Positions 44,049-52,146 are shown, counted from the stretch's first letter. The stretch is 64,000 nucleotides of DNA from Roseiarcus sp963823165 (GCA_963823165.1 CAWGKV010000014.1:62001-126000); one strand, 5' to 3'. The notes: a model not told the origin generated them from the letters alone. Program-made: numbers and translations.

Positions 44049-44345
44049 TCAAGCGGCTTCGGGCGTCGGAAAACGCTTCACCTTGATGGTCGCGGCTCGC
44101 TGTCGCGCCTGCCAAAGATCGTAAGACAGTTGGTTCCGCAGCCACGATTCCGCCGCGCCCCATCCTGCTTTCTCGAGCCGAATCGCCATGTCGGGCGAAA
44201 TCCCGTTGTGGCCATTCAGAAGTTCGGACAGCGAGCCACGCGAAACGCCGAGCCATTTCGCCGCCGCCGTCACCGTAAGGTGCAGAGGCTTGAGGCAATC
44301 CTCTCGCAAGATTTCGCCGGGGTGCGGCGGGTCGAACATTTCCAT
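44049..44345 (-). CDS. higA: HigA-type antitoxin
   Basis: A 98-residue XRE/Cro-family helix-turn-helix protein that starts MEMFDPPHPGEILREDCLKP, the usual HigA opening. The helix-turn-helix is TVTAAAKWLGVSRGSLSELL, followed by GISPDMAIRLEKAGWGAAES. It binds and neutralises HigB and represses the operon. The gene starts 19 bases after the higB stop, in the toxin-first order typical of higBA. An ATG at 44339 is an alternative start two codons on. Confidence 0.92.
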   Translation of the reverse strand: MEMFDPPHPGEILREDCLKPLHLTVTAAAKWLGVSRGSLSELLNGHNGISPDMAIRLEKAGWGAAESWLRNQLSYDLWQARQRAATIKVKRFPTPEAA

Positions 44346-44364
44346 AGCCAACAGCCTAATCCAT

Positions 44365-44694
44365 CTAATGATAGTCTTCGAGATCCACGTTTGTGGCGTC
44401 TTCACCGTCGATTTCGAAGGTCAAGCGGCAGTTTCCGGATATCCACACCGACCACTGCCCTTTGCGATCGCCTTTAAGCGGATGAAGCCGAAACCCCGGC
44501 AACGCCATCGCTTCGGGCAACGGCCCCGCCGGGTGACGGTTTACAAGGCGAGGTCGCAACTGCAAACGATGCCGAGATCGACCGTGGTTACCAGCGACGG
44601 CGGCGCGCAATCGTGGTCGGCTAGAGCGGTTTCCGATCTTCTGGAATCGTCCCTCACCATGATGGGGCTGGACGCCGACGACCCCCCATTCCAT
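44365..44694 (-). CDS. higB: HigB-type toxin with an unusual N-terminal half
   Basis: A 109-residue RelE/HigB-like mRNA interferase. The C-terminal half is canonical: MALPGFRLHPLKGDRKGQWS, VWISGNCRLTFEIDGEDA and the final VDLEDYH. The N-terminal half (MEWGVVGVQPHHGEGRFQKI) does not show the usual SFxHKGLxxFFxxG pattern and is about 14 residues longer before LPGF. Either the N-terminus has diverged or small indels have scrambled it. A LexA-type box lies 63 bases upstream, matching the known SOS control of higBA in Caulobacter. Confidence 0.75.
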   Translation of the reverse strand: MEWGVVGVQPHHGEGRFQKIGNRSSRPRLRAAVAGNHGRSRHRLQLRPRLVNRHPAGPLPEAMALPGFRLHPLKGDRKGQWSVWISGNCRLTFEIDGEDATNVDLEDYH

Positions 44695-44756
44695 TCTTGG
44701 CTTCGACAGTCGAGTGCAGACTAGCCCTGCCGCTTCGAGCGTTCCGCGGCTAGATT

Positions 44757-44771
44757 GTTCTTTTTCTGTTC
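44757..44771 (-). promoter_or_regulatory. LexA-type operator (GTTC-N7-GTTC) upstream of higBA
   Basis: GTTC (44757-44760) and GTTC (44768-44771) are separated by TTTTTCT. On the minus strand a TATTAT -10-like hexamer (rc of 44772-44777) lies directly upstream, so bound LexA would cover the start site of the higB transcript. The box is exact. LexA repression of higBA is documented in Caulobacter; here it is inferred. Confidence 0.65.
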
Positions 44772-44998
44772 ATAATATTTCAGGAACTCCGTGTTAAGTT
44801 TGTTTTGTCGCCGCGCCTTGACGGCCCGTCGCAGGCGAGGCCGGCATAGGACGCGGACGCAGACACGATGCATTATGCCCTTTGGCTTCGCGGAGACCGT
44901 TTCGGTTTAATAGAAGAAATCGCGTTCGTCCAGTCGGCAAAAATTATTTTTCGCTCGGCGTCGCTCGTAACCCTTTGAAAAGCCCGGAGTCGGACGAA

Positions 44999-45040
44999 GG
45001 AATCCAAGGAAATCCAAAGGAATCCAAAGGAATTCCAAGC
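44999..45040. repeat. 10-bp iteron-like tandem repeat
   Basis: Four consecutive units: AATCCAAGGA (45001), AATCCAAAGG (45011), AATCCAAAGG (45021), AATTCCAAGC (45031). The period equals about one helical turn. TTTTCCTTGG follows at 45043-45052 and can pair with CCAAGGAAA inside the repeat. The region 44750-45180 is clearly more AT-rich than the window average. Confidence 0.7.
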
Positions 45041-45187
45041 CGTTTTCCTTGGTTTCTTTGCTGTTAGGCTGGGAAAGATTTGGTTTGGCTTGGGGAAATT
45101 TGGTCGTGTAGCGCGTCATCTTTCGGAAAATAGAAACTATTTCTCAGCCCGCTCGAAACACGGCTTCGGATGTGTTACAGCCCGGAC

Positions 45188-45331
45188 ATGAATCCCAGTG
45201 GAGAAGGCTACTATCTGCGGATGCCCGCGAAGCGACCGTGGTCGGCCTGGATCAGGGGGCTCGAAGCCTTCGCCGACATCGATGCCGAATCCACAAATTG
45301 CTTCGCCGTCTGCGGCTATGATCCAACTTGA
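45188..45331 (+). CDS. Possible small protein, 47 residues
   Basis: ATG at 45188 opens MNPSGEGYYLRMPAKRPWSA, followed by a helix-like stretch (WIRGLEAFADIDAESTN) and CFAVCGYDPT before a TGA. The GGAG spacing is poor. It sits alone in an 830-base gap (44695-45526) between higB and the adenine deaminase gene. It could be a decayed fragment. Nothing else in the gap looks coding except a short open stretch ahead of 45527 on the plus strand. Confidence 0.25.
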   Translation: MNPSGEGYYLRMPAKRPWSAWIRGLEAFADIDAESTNCFAVCGYDPT

Positions 45332-45526
45332 TCGGACTCTGCTCTAAATCCAGACTGGTTTGTGCAACGATTGCACAGATCTACTTGCAAGAGATACGCC
45401 AGCCACATGCCGACTGAGCCGCCTTGCCCGCTACCCGCGCCGCTGGGGGCGGTTCACTTACCGGCTGGCGGCGCACGACAGGCGCGTGTTTGAACGCGGC
45501 TGCCTGCGGGGAGCGCGGGCGCCGTC

Positions 45527-47236
45527 TTAATCCCGCACGAACTCCATGCGGTCGACGTCGACCAGGCCCATGTCGGTGATCTTCAAGTGCGGGATCACCG
45601 GCAAGGGCAGGAAGGCGACCTGAAGGAAGGGCTCGGCGAGCGTCACGCCGAGGTTTTTGGCCGCGGCGCGGAGCGGGATCAGCGTCCTGTGCACCTCCTC
45701 GAAGCTCGCGAGGCTCATGAGCCCGGCGACCGGGAGCGGCAGCTCGGCGACCACCTTGCCGTCCTCCGCCACAGCGAACCCGCCCTCGATGTCGCGCAGG
45801 CGATTGACGGCGGCCGCCATGTCGGATTCGTCGACCCCGACGACGCAGAGGTTGTGGCTGTCGTGGCCGACCGACGAGGCGATCGCCCCGCGCTTCATGC
45901 CGAAACCCTTGACGAAGGCGGTCGCCCTGTTGTCGTTGACGCCGTGGCGCGCGACCACCGACACCTTGACGACGTCCTGGCCTAGATCGACGTCACGCTC
46001 GCCGTTCCTGAACGGCAGCGTCACGGGGACGCGCTCGGTGATGATCTTGCCGGGGATGACGCCGATCGCCTGGGTCGACGGCCCCTGCCCTCTCGCCGCG
46101 AAGTCGCTCGCCTCGACCCGCCGCGCCTTGACGCTATTGCGCCCGACTGGCGGCAGTGCGCCGCGCGACGCGAAGAGCACGTCGTCGACCACGCGCCCGC
46201 CGGTGAGCACGGTCGACACGGCGCAGCTTTCGAGATCGTCGACGACGACGAGGTCGGCGCGCCATCCCGGCGCGACGAGGCCACGGTCGCGCAAGCCGAA
46301 GATCCGCGCGGCCGAGATCGTGGCGGCGCGATAGGCGGCGAGCGGATCCGCGCCGAGACGGATCGCGGTCCGGATGAGAAAATCGAGATGGCCTTCCTCG
46401 GCGATGTCGAGCGGGTTGCGGTCGTCGGTGCAGAAGGCGATGAAGGGCGAATTGCGCTCGGTGACGATGGGCGCGAGCGCATGCAGGTCCTTGCACACCG
46501 ATCCCTCCCGGATCAGCACCGCCATGCCCTTCGTCAGCTTTTCGCGCGCTTCCGCCAGGTTCGTCACCTCATGGTCGGTGCGGACGCCGGCGCTCAGGTA
46601 GCCGTTCAACTTGTAGCCGCCGAGGAGCGGGCTGTGGCCGTCGATCGGCCGGGTCTGGAACGCGGCGAGCTTGGCGAGACAGGCCGGGTCGCGGGCGAGC
46701 AGGCCGGGAAAGTTCATGAATTCCGCGAGGCCGAGCACCTTCGGGTGATCGGCGAGCTCGAGAAGGTCGCCGACCTCGAGCCGCGCGCCGGCCGTCTCGA
46801 GGTTCGTCGCCGGCACGCAGCTCGACAGCTGGATGCGCAGGTCCATCGCGGTCGCCATCGCGCCGTCGAGGAAGTAGCGCAGACCGGCCTGGCCGAGGAC
46901 ATTGGCGATCTCGTGCGGATCGCAGATCGCCGTGGTCACCCCGCGCAGCAGGACGCAGCGGTCGAACTCCAGCGGCGTGATCAGCGACAACTCGACATGG
47001 CAATGGGTGTCGATGAAGCCCGGAACGACGACTTTTCCGCTGACGTCGATCTCGCGCTGACCGGAATATTCGCCCATCGTCCCGACGATCCGGTCATTGC
47101 AGATCGCCACGTCGCTTTTGACGAGCTCGCCGCTGACGAGATCGAAAATCCGTCCGCCCTTGAGCACGATGTCAGCTTTAGCGAGCCCCTGGCCCTGCTC
47201 GATGGCGCGCGAAAGATAGGCGATGGCGTCGCTCAT
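45527..47236 (-). CDS. ade: Adenine deaminase
   Basis: A 569-residue amidohydrolase that converts adenine to hypoxanthine and ammonia in purine salvage. The metal-binding motif is GFIDTHCHVELSLITP. Other conserved parts are TTAICDPHEIANVLG, the PIDGHSPLLGGYKLNGY region and FCTDDRNPLDIAEEGHLDFL. The C-terminal domain (GHDSHNLCVVGVDESDMAAA) is typical of the bacterial Ade family. The ATG at 47236 gives the family start (MSDAIAYLSRAIEQGQG). Length is normal. It is transcribed toward the small intergenic patch at 44.7-45.5 kb. Confidence 0.95.
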   Translation of the reverse strand: MSDAIAYLSRAIEQGQGLAKADIVLKGGRIFDLVSGELVKSDVAICNDRIVGTMGEYSGQREIDVSGKVVVPGFIDTHCHVELSLITPLEFDRCVLLRGVTTAICDPHEIANVLGQAGLRYFLDGAMATAMDLRIQLSSCVPATNLETAGARLEVGDLLELADHPKVLGLAEFMNFPGLLARDPACLAKLAAFQTRPIDGHSPLLGGYKLNGYLSAGVRTDHEVTNLAEAREKLTKGMAVLIREGSVCKDLHALAPIVTERNSPFIAFCTDDRNPLDIAEEGHLDFLIRTAIRLGADPLAAYRAATISAARIFGLRDRGLVAPGWRADLVVVDDLESCAVSTVLTGGRVVDDVLFASRGALPPVGRNSVKARRVEASDFAARGQGPSTQAIGVIPGKIITERVPVTLPFRNGERDVDLGQDVVKVSVVARHGVNDNRATAFVKGFGMKRGAIASSVGHDSHNLCVVGVDESDMAAAVNRLRDIEGGFAVAEDGKVVAELPLPVAGLMSLASFEEVHRTLIPLRAAAKNLGVTLAEPFLQVAFLPLPVIPHLKITDMGLVDVDRMEFVRD

Positions 47237-47269
47237 GCGAAATTCCTCGGTGAGACGGGCGGCATTGTT

Positions 47270-47452
47270 TCAGCGATGGCCGGGGGCCTCAAGGAGGAAG
47301 TCGCTTCCGCCATCCGGCGCAGCCGGGACGCTCGACCATGGCCAATCGCCAGTGGCGCTGAAGCGCGCCGGCGCCGGATTGAAGACGAGGTTACGCACGG
47401 CGTTCAGGCAATGGGACTCGTCGAAGGCGATGCAGCCGACCCGGCCCTCGCC
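47270..47452 (-). mobile_element. Remnant of a REP-associated (Y1/RAYT-type) transposase
   Basis: On the minus strand, 60 codons before a TGA read RVGCIAFDESHCLNAVRNLV, then FNPAPARFSATGDWPWSS. The DWPWSS end and the preceding RNLVFNPxxARxx pattern are hallmarks of the C-terminus of REP-associated tyrosine transposases. The N-terminal two-thirds, with the HUH motif and catalytic tyrosine, is missing, and a stop lies just upstream (47453-47455). It is therefore an inactive fragment. It sits just upstream of the adenine deaminase start. Confidence 0.7.
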
Positions 47453-47486
47453 TCACACGGCGAAGTCAGAGGTCGCAAAAAGCGGT

Positions 47487-47831
47487 TCAGGTACTCACGC
47501 GCTCGAGAGCGGGAATAGACAGACTTCGCAATTCGTTCGCGCCATCCATCTTCTCAAACGTGAGGACCAACTCCACCGTCTCCGAGTGCACGGCTCCAGC
47601 GCGGGCAACCTCCACGGTTGTGTTAGCGATCACTTGCACCCCGCCATCGTCCAGCTCCGTCAATGTCGAGGGAATAAAGCGCATGGCTCTGAGATGCGCC
47701 ACTCGGCCTTTTTGCTTGTACAAGCTCCGCACCTCGCGTCCGATCTCATCGGTAATCTTCTGCGTGACACCAAGCGGCCCTGCACCGACAACGCGAGGCG
47801 CGGGTGATTTCTGACCACCTGATCTGCTCAT
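47487..47831 (-). CDS. Hypothetical protein downstream of the FRG gene
   Basis: A 114-residue soluble protein beginning MSRSGGQKSPAPRVVGAGPL. It contains ITDEIGREVRSLYKQKGRVA and two probable strands (GVQVIANTTVEVARAGAVHS; TVELVLTFEKMDG). I do not recognise a family. It starts 9 bases after the stop of the FRG-domain gene on the same strand, so the two form a pair, a common layout for toxin-like or defence-like modules. Since its partner is broken, this gene may also be decaying. Confidence 0.6.
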   Translation of the reverse strand: MSRSGGQKSPAPRVVGAGPLGVTQKITDEIGREVRSLYKQKGRVAHLRAMRFIPSTLTELDDGGVQVIANTTVEVARAGAVHSETVELVLTFEKMDGANELRSLSIPALERVST

Positions 47832-47840
47832 GTGACCCTC

Positions 47841-48547
47841 TTAGGCGATCGATGAGAATCCTCGACCCGATTTGAGCTTCCAGTCTAACGTCTTACACAA
47901 TCCGTCGAGATCAGGGTAGATATGGGAAGCATCGATCCCGAGGTCGAGTAGGCACCCTTGGAATTCTGTCTTGAAGCTCCGCTGAATGTCAAAGGTGTGC
48001 TTGACCGGAATTTCGAGCGGATCAGTCGGCTTTCCGTGCAACGTGAAGATGCCCCTCTGCGTGGTGATACGCGCTGATACTGACGCGGTTTCGATCAGAT
48101 AGACGCCTCTGGTGATGGCGAATGGGCCGTCGAAGGTGGCCCCGCTAGCCGCCCTGCCGGTCGTGATGTCCAAAGGCTCGAGATCCTGCCGCACGAGCTC
48201 AAGCGCGAATATGGCTGCGTCGGCATCCTCAGGGTAGGAAAGTCACGGCAAACCACGCGGCTACCAAGGGTGAGGTTGACCAGTCGGCCAGACGCGTGGG
48301 CGCGCCGTGATGCTGCGCCAACGCCAGCCATTCCCAATGAGAAGAAAGAGGAACAGGAACAAAGGAGCGAGCGGCCCGAACGAACGCGTTGTGCAAATCT
48401 TTCTCGCGCGCAGGTTGATACGCATAGGCCTTGCGTCCAACTCGGGCTTTTATCGCCTTGACCACGGAATATGAATGAGCCCGCGGGATGCTCGCCCGCC
48501 CAGGCCCAAAATTTGGCCCAAAGCGCTGGAAAGTCAGGCAAGGTCAA
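47841..48547 (-). pseudogene. FRG-domain protein, broken by two frameshifts
   Basis: Three frame segments make one FRG protein. Segment 1, from TTG 48547, gives PDFPALWAKFWAWAGEHPAG, then SFIFRGQGDKSP. Segment 2 gives ARVGRKAYAYQPAREKDLHN and the hallmark LALAQHHGAPTRLADWSTSP, ending WFAVT. Segment 3 gives YPEDADAAIFALELVRQDLE and closes SHIYPDLDGLCKTLDWKLKS. The 2/3 junction is explained by one extra base in GGAAAG near 48236-48241. The 1/2 junction lies near 48440-48455 and may also lack some codons. FRG (FxRGQ) domains occur in toxin- and phage-defence-related proteins, but function is undefined. Confidence 0.75.
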
Positions 48548-48838
48548 TCTGTTGCAATCCGCTCTGACGGCCTTCTTAATTTAGCGGGATAGGCAGACGC
48601 TGTCACGCCGGCTGCAAAGCGCGACGCTTCGTTTGACCGCATATAGGAGAGAATAAATTCCTTGTTATTCCTACATACCAGGCATGCAGTTACTCATAGC
48701 AAAATGTTGAGAACACAACCGAAAAGTTGGTCGAGCCCGCTGTTTGTCTCGAAACACAGATAACAGGCAAGAGGGCCGCCCGCCTCCAGCGGCGCCAAGC
48801 GGGTTTACGGCGGCGGTCGAATCGTCGTCTCGTGCGGC
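48548..48838. other. Intergenic, AT-rich spacer before pdxY
   Basis: Nearly 290 bases between the divergent FRG remnant and pdxY. The middle (48640-48720) is AT-rich for this genome (GAATAAATTCCTTGTTATTC). TTGACCGCATATAGGAGAGA at about 48634 resembles a promoter on the plus strand, with TAAATT about 15 bases later, but the spacing is short. No gene is seen. Confidence 0.35.
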
Positions 48839-49696
48839 ATGCCTGCGCCCGTCCTCTCCATCCAGTCGCACGTCGTCTACGGCCACGTCGGCAATTCGGC
48901 GGCGGTCTTTCCCCTGCAGCGGCTCGGGCGGGAGGTCTGGCCGTTGATGAGCGTGCAATTCTCCAGCCACGCCGGCTATCCGGGCTGGCGGGGCCGAGCC
49001 TTCGACGCGGCCATGGTCGACGACTGCGCCGCAGGGCTTCAGGCGATCGGCGCGCTTCCCCAATGCGCCGGCCTCCTCACGGGCTATCTTGGCCGGGCGG
49101 AGATCGGCGAAGCCGCGCTGCGGGCGTTCGCCGCCGTGCGCGCAGCCAACCCGGACGCAGCCTTCGCCTGCGATCCGGTGATCGGCGATGTCGGACGCGG
49201 CTCCTATGTCGCTCCGGGCGTGGCCGAATTCTTCCGCGACCGCGCCCTGCCCGCCGCGACCATCGTCACGCCGAACGCTTTCGAGCTCGAATGGCTGTCC
49301 GGCGCGCCGGCAAGAACGCTCGCCGAGGCGGGCGCGGCCGTCGCCGCGCTCATCGCGCGGGGGCCGCGCGTCGCCGTCGCGACGTCGCTCGCGCTCGACG
49401 ACACGCCGGCGGACCGGATCGACATGCTCGCCGGCGACGACCGAGGCCTGTGGCGGATCGGAACGCCGAAGCTGCCGATCGCGGTCAACGGCGCAGGCGA
49501 CCTCTTCGCCGCGCTTTTCTTTCACCATTGGCTGGAGCGCCGCTCGGCGCCCGAGGCGCTGTCGCGAACGGCGTCGTCGGTCTTCGGCATCGTGGCCGCG
49601 ACGCTCGCGGCGGGCGCCCGCGAGCTCGCCCTGGTGGCGGCGCAGGAGGAACTCGTGCGGCCCTCGACCTCATTCCTCGCGGAGGCAGTCTTGTAA
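48839..49696 (+). CDS. pdxY: Pyridoxal kinase
   Basis: A 285-residue PfkB/ribokinase-like kinase that phosphorylates pyridoxal to PLP in salvage of vitamin B6. The start MPAPVLSIQSHVVYGHVGNS is the family signature (SHVVYGHVGN). The substrate region is VQFSSHAGYPGWRG, and the anion-hole/catalytic motif is VNGAGDLFAALFFH with the base Asp. DPVIGDVGRGSYV and TIVTPNAFELEWLSG are also conserved. Length is typical of PdxY. It is monocistronic on present evidence. Confidence 0.94.
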   Translation: MPAPVLSIQSHVVYGHVGNSAAVFPLQRLGREVWPLMSVQFSSHAGYPGWRGRAFDAAMVDDCAAGLQAIGALPQCAGLLTGYLGRAEIGEAALRAFAAVRAANPDAAFACDPVIGDVGRGSYVAPGVAEFFRDRALPAATIVTPNAFELEWLSGAPARTLAEAGAAVAALIARGPRVAVATSLALDDTPADRIDMLAGDDRGLWRIGTPKLPIAVNGAGDLFAALFFHHWLERRSAPEALSRTASSVFGIVAATLAAGARELALVAAQEELVRPSTSFLAEAVL

Positions 49697-49795
49697 AGCC
49701 CGGGCTCCGCGCTCATTTATTTCCTTGGCGCGTCGTCGCAAAACTGATCTTGTTTCGGCGTAGACTTCACGGGCAAGAGTGAAAGGGAACGGGCT

Positions 49796-50110
49796 ATGAA
49801 GCGATCAACCAAAATTCTCGGCGCTGCGCTCAGTATTGTCGTGGGACTGTCCGCCGCCGCCGACGCTCAGACGATCCACCGTCACGCCCGGCGTCCCGCC
49901 GCGGCCGGACGCCAGATCGTCGTTCACGCCCGAGAATCCTATCTGACGGCCGGGCCGGGCGCCTTTGTCGGCACATACAACGGCTACGCGCTCGACACCC
50001 TGCAACCGCCCGGCACGTTCATGCCGTCCATCGACCACACGTTCGTCGGAGTGCGCGGCCTCGACCGGCTGCCGAACAACTTCACCGTGCCCGGTTGCTG
50101 CGTCCCATAG
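49796..50110 (+). CDS. Small secreted protein of unknown function
   Basis: A 104-residue protein with a signal peptide (MKRSTKILGAALSIVVGLSA, cleavage after ADA or ADAQ), then a basic stretch (TIHRHARRPAAAGRQ) and a mature part with LTAGPGAFVGTYNGYALDTL and an end LPNNFTVPGCCVP. GAAAGGGAACGGG precedes the ATG at 49796. It resembles short periplasmic proteins of Rhizobiales, but I cannot name a family. It lies between pdxY and phzF. Confidence 0.7.
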   Translation: MKRSTKILGAALSIVVGLSAAADAQTIHRHARRPAAAGRQIVVHARESYLTAGPGAFVGTYNGYALDTLQPPGTFMPSIDHTFVGVRGLDRLPNNFTVPGCCVP

Positions 50111-50150
50111 TCGCGGGTGATCGGCAATTGACCTGCGGCGGCCTTCGTCG

Positions 50151-51053
50151 ATGACGCGCCGCTTCTTCACGCTCGACGTGTTCGCCGACACGGCGCTGGC
50201 GGGAAATCCGCTGGCCGTCGTGCTCGATTCAGACGGCCTCGATGGCCCGCGCATGCAGGCGATCGCCCGCGAATTCAACCTGTCCGAGGCGGTGTTCGTG
50301 CTGGAGCCGGCCGACCCGGTGAACACCGCCCGCATAAGGATCTTCACGCCCGCCCGGGAGTTGCCGTTCGCGGGGCATCCGACGGTCGGCACGGCCGCCC
50401 TGCTGGCCCACATCAGGGCCCCGGATCTCCTGGCGGCGCAGGACATGCGAATCGTGCTGGAGGAAGAGATAGGCGACGTCGTTTGCGTTGTGCGTCATCG
50501 AAAGGGCCGCGCGCTCGCGGCGACTTTCGACCTGCCCGCTCTGCCTCAGCGCCTCGAAGCCTCCCCGCCGCAGAACGCGGAGATCGCCCACGGCCTCGGG
50601 CTTCGTCCTGAGGACATCGGCTTCGACCGGCATGAGCCGAGCCTCTTCACGGCGGGCGCGCCCTATCTCTTCGTTCCGGTGCGCTCCATCGACGCGATCG
50701 GCCGTGCGCGTCCGGCCGACATGCGATGGAACGCCGACGGCGGCCCCGCGACTTTCCTCTACACAAGCGACGTCGTCCAGGCCGGCTCCGCCTATCACGC
50801 CCGGATGTTCGCCGGCGGATGGGGCGTGGCGGAAGATCCGGCGACCGGCAGCGCGGCGGCGGCGTTTGCCGGCGTCACCGTCGCCTTCGATCGGCCGGGC
50901 GACGGCGAGCAGGTGCTGACCATCGAGCAGGGCTTCGAAATGGGCCGCCCGAGCCTGATCTCGCTGAGGCTCGAGGTCGAGCATGGCGAACTTCGCTCCG
51001 CCTCGATCGGCGGCTCGGCGGTCATCGTCTCAAGCGGCGCGCTCGAACTGTGA
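50151..51053 (+). CDS. PhzF-family epimerase/isomerase
   Basis: A 300-residue protein with the diaminopimelate-epimerase-like fold. Landmarks are TLDVFADTALAGNPLAVVLD, the catalytic Glu in REFNLSEAVFVL, the GHPTVGTAALLA loop and AEDPATGSAAAAFAGVTVAF. PhzF itself isomerises a phenazine precursor, but most genomic members such as this one have no assigned substrate; no phenazine genes are near. It overlaps the following NUDIX gene by four bases (GTGA). Confidence 0.92.
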   Translation: MTRRFFTLDVFADTALAGNPLAVVLDSDGLDGPRMQAIAREFNLSEAVFVLEPADPVNTARIRIFTPARELPFAGHPTVGTAALLAHIRAPDLLAAQDMRIVLEEEIGDVVCVVRHRKGRALAATFDLPALPQRLEASPPQNAEIAHGLGLRPEDIGFDRHEPSLFTAGAPYLFVPVRSIDAIGRARPADMRWNADGGPATFLYTSDVVQAGSAYHARMFAGGWGVAEDPATGSAAAAFAGVTVAFDRPGDGEQVLTIEQGFEMGRPSLISLRLEVEHGELRSASIGGSAVIVSSGALEL

Positions 51054-51778
51054 ACCGAGCGACGCGGATCGTCGAAGTCGCCGAAATCGACTTCGCGGTC
51101 GAGCCGACGCGCTGGGCTTTCGCGGAAACCGAGGCCGACGGCATCGCGGCACACTGGGCGGAACTGCGCAAGTCGAAGCCTCGGCTTTACAACGGCCGAG
51201 TCCTGCTGCTGGCCCGGCGCGCGCTCGCACAACGCGCGGAAGGCGGCCTGCGAATGACAGGCGCCTTCTTCGAGACGGACTATGCGAACTTCCTCGCTTG
51301 GCGCGACTGGGGCCACCGCGGCGAGCCGCTCGAAAATTGCTTCTCGATGGCGGCGCTGCGCAGCGCCGACGGCGCCTTTCTGCTGGGCGAAATGGCGCCC
51401 CACACGATGCACGCCGGAGAGATCTATTTTCCGGCCGGAACGCCCGATCCGGCGGACGTTTTCGACGGCAAGGTGGACCTCGACGCCAGCGCCCGCCGCG
51501 AACTGCTCGAGGAAACCGGCATCGCAGCCGACGAGGCGACGACCCAGCGGGATTGGACCGTCGTCTTCGCGCCCGGGCGCATCGCCTGCATGAAGCTGAT
51601 GACGCTTGCCGTTCCAGCAGGCGAGGCCAAGGAGCGGGTCGACGCCTTTCTTGCGCGCGACCCGCTTTCCGAGCTGACCCGCATGCACATCGTGCGCCGC
51701 CCCGAGGACATCGACGATAGGCGGACGCCCATATACGTGGCGGCCTACCTGCGCGCCGCGTTCTCCTCGTTCGCATGA
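51050..51778 (+). CDS. NUDIX hydrolase
   Basis: A 242-residue hydrolase starting at GTG 51050, which overlaps the phzF stop (GTGA). The NUDIX box is spread over GTPDPADVFDGKVDLDASAR and RELLEETGI, with the catalytic RELLEE. The N-terminal part (RIVEVAEIDFAVEPTRWAFA) is an extra domain often present in larger NUDIX proteins. The enzyme should cleave a nucleoside diphosphate linked to another moiety, possibly a house-cleaning substrate, but which one is unknown. Confidence 0.88.
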   Translation: MNRATRIVEVAEIDFAVEPTRWAFAETEADGIAAHWAELRKSKPRLYNGRVLLLARRALAQRAEGGLRMTGAFFETDYANFLAWRDWGHRGEPLENCFSMAALRSADGAFLLGEMAPHTMHAGEIYFPAGTPDPADVFDGKVDLDASARRELLEETGIAADEATTQRDWTVVFAPGRIACMKLMTLAVPAGEAKERVDAFLARDPLSELTRMHIVRRPEDIDDRRTPIYVAAYLRAAFSSFA

Positions 51779-51859
51779 TCCCATTTTCCGCTTCAGGTCG
51801 GCCGGCTGAGAGAAGTTGACGCGAACGCCTCTCGCCGCTCGCGGGATCCAGAGGAATGC

Positions 51860-52120
51860 CGGTAAGTATCCCCCGGCAAAGCCGGGGGCTTTAGAATGTG
51901 AACCGCTCGAAGCGGTAGGAGGGGTCGCTGACGCGGCCCCTTGAGTTTGGCGCCACCTGAAGGTGGCGTTCGTTAGCGCCAGAGGTTCATCTGTTCGAGC
52001 CTCTGATCTTCCTTCTCTTGATTGCGGATGTAAGCACGGATCGCCTCCTCGTCGCGCCCAACTGTGTTCACGAAAAATCCGCCCGGTCGCCCGGCTTCTG
52101 CGCGATGGGTTGCTTTCGAC
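51860..52120 (-). mobile_element. Remnant of an IS200/IS605-family element
   Basis: The minus strand ends at 51973 with FFVNTVGRDEEAIRAYIRNQ, then EKEDQRLEQMNLWR, a typical C-terminus of IS200/IS605-type TnpA. The rest of the transposase is absent. On the other side of the stop, 51869-51972 contains hairpins: CCCCCGGC/GCCGGGGG, ACCGCTCGAAGCGGT and GCGCCACCTGAAGGTGGCG. Sub-terminal hairpins are usual at the ends of such elements. The remnant runs up to the dusB start, so an insertion may once have altered that promoter. Confidence 0.75.
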
Positions 52121-52146
52121 AGTTCGATGACTAGAGTGTAGGCAAT

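Noticed and set aside
44999..45040. CRISPR array
   Set aside because: The 10-bp units are contiguous with no spacers and no cas genes are present.
45400..45526. A short coding end (…GRFTYRLAAHDRRVFERG) before the adenine deaminase stop
   Set aside because: No start codon or similarity I can name; too short to support as a gene remnant.
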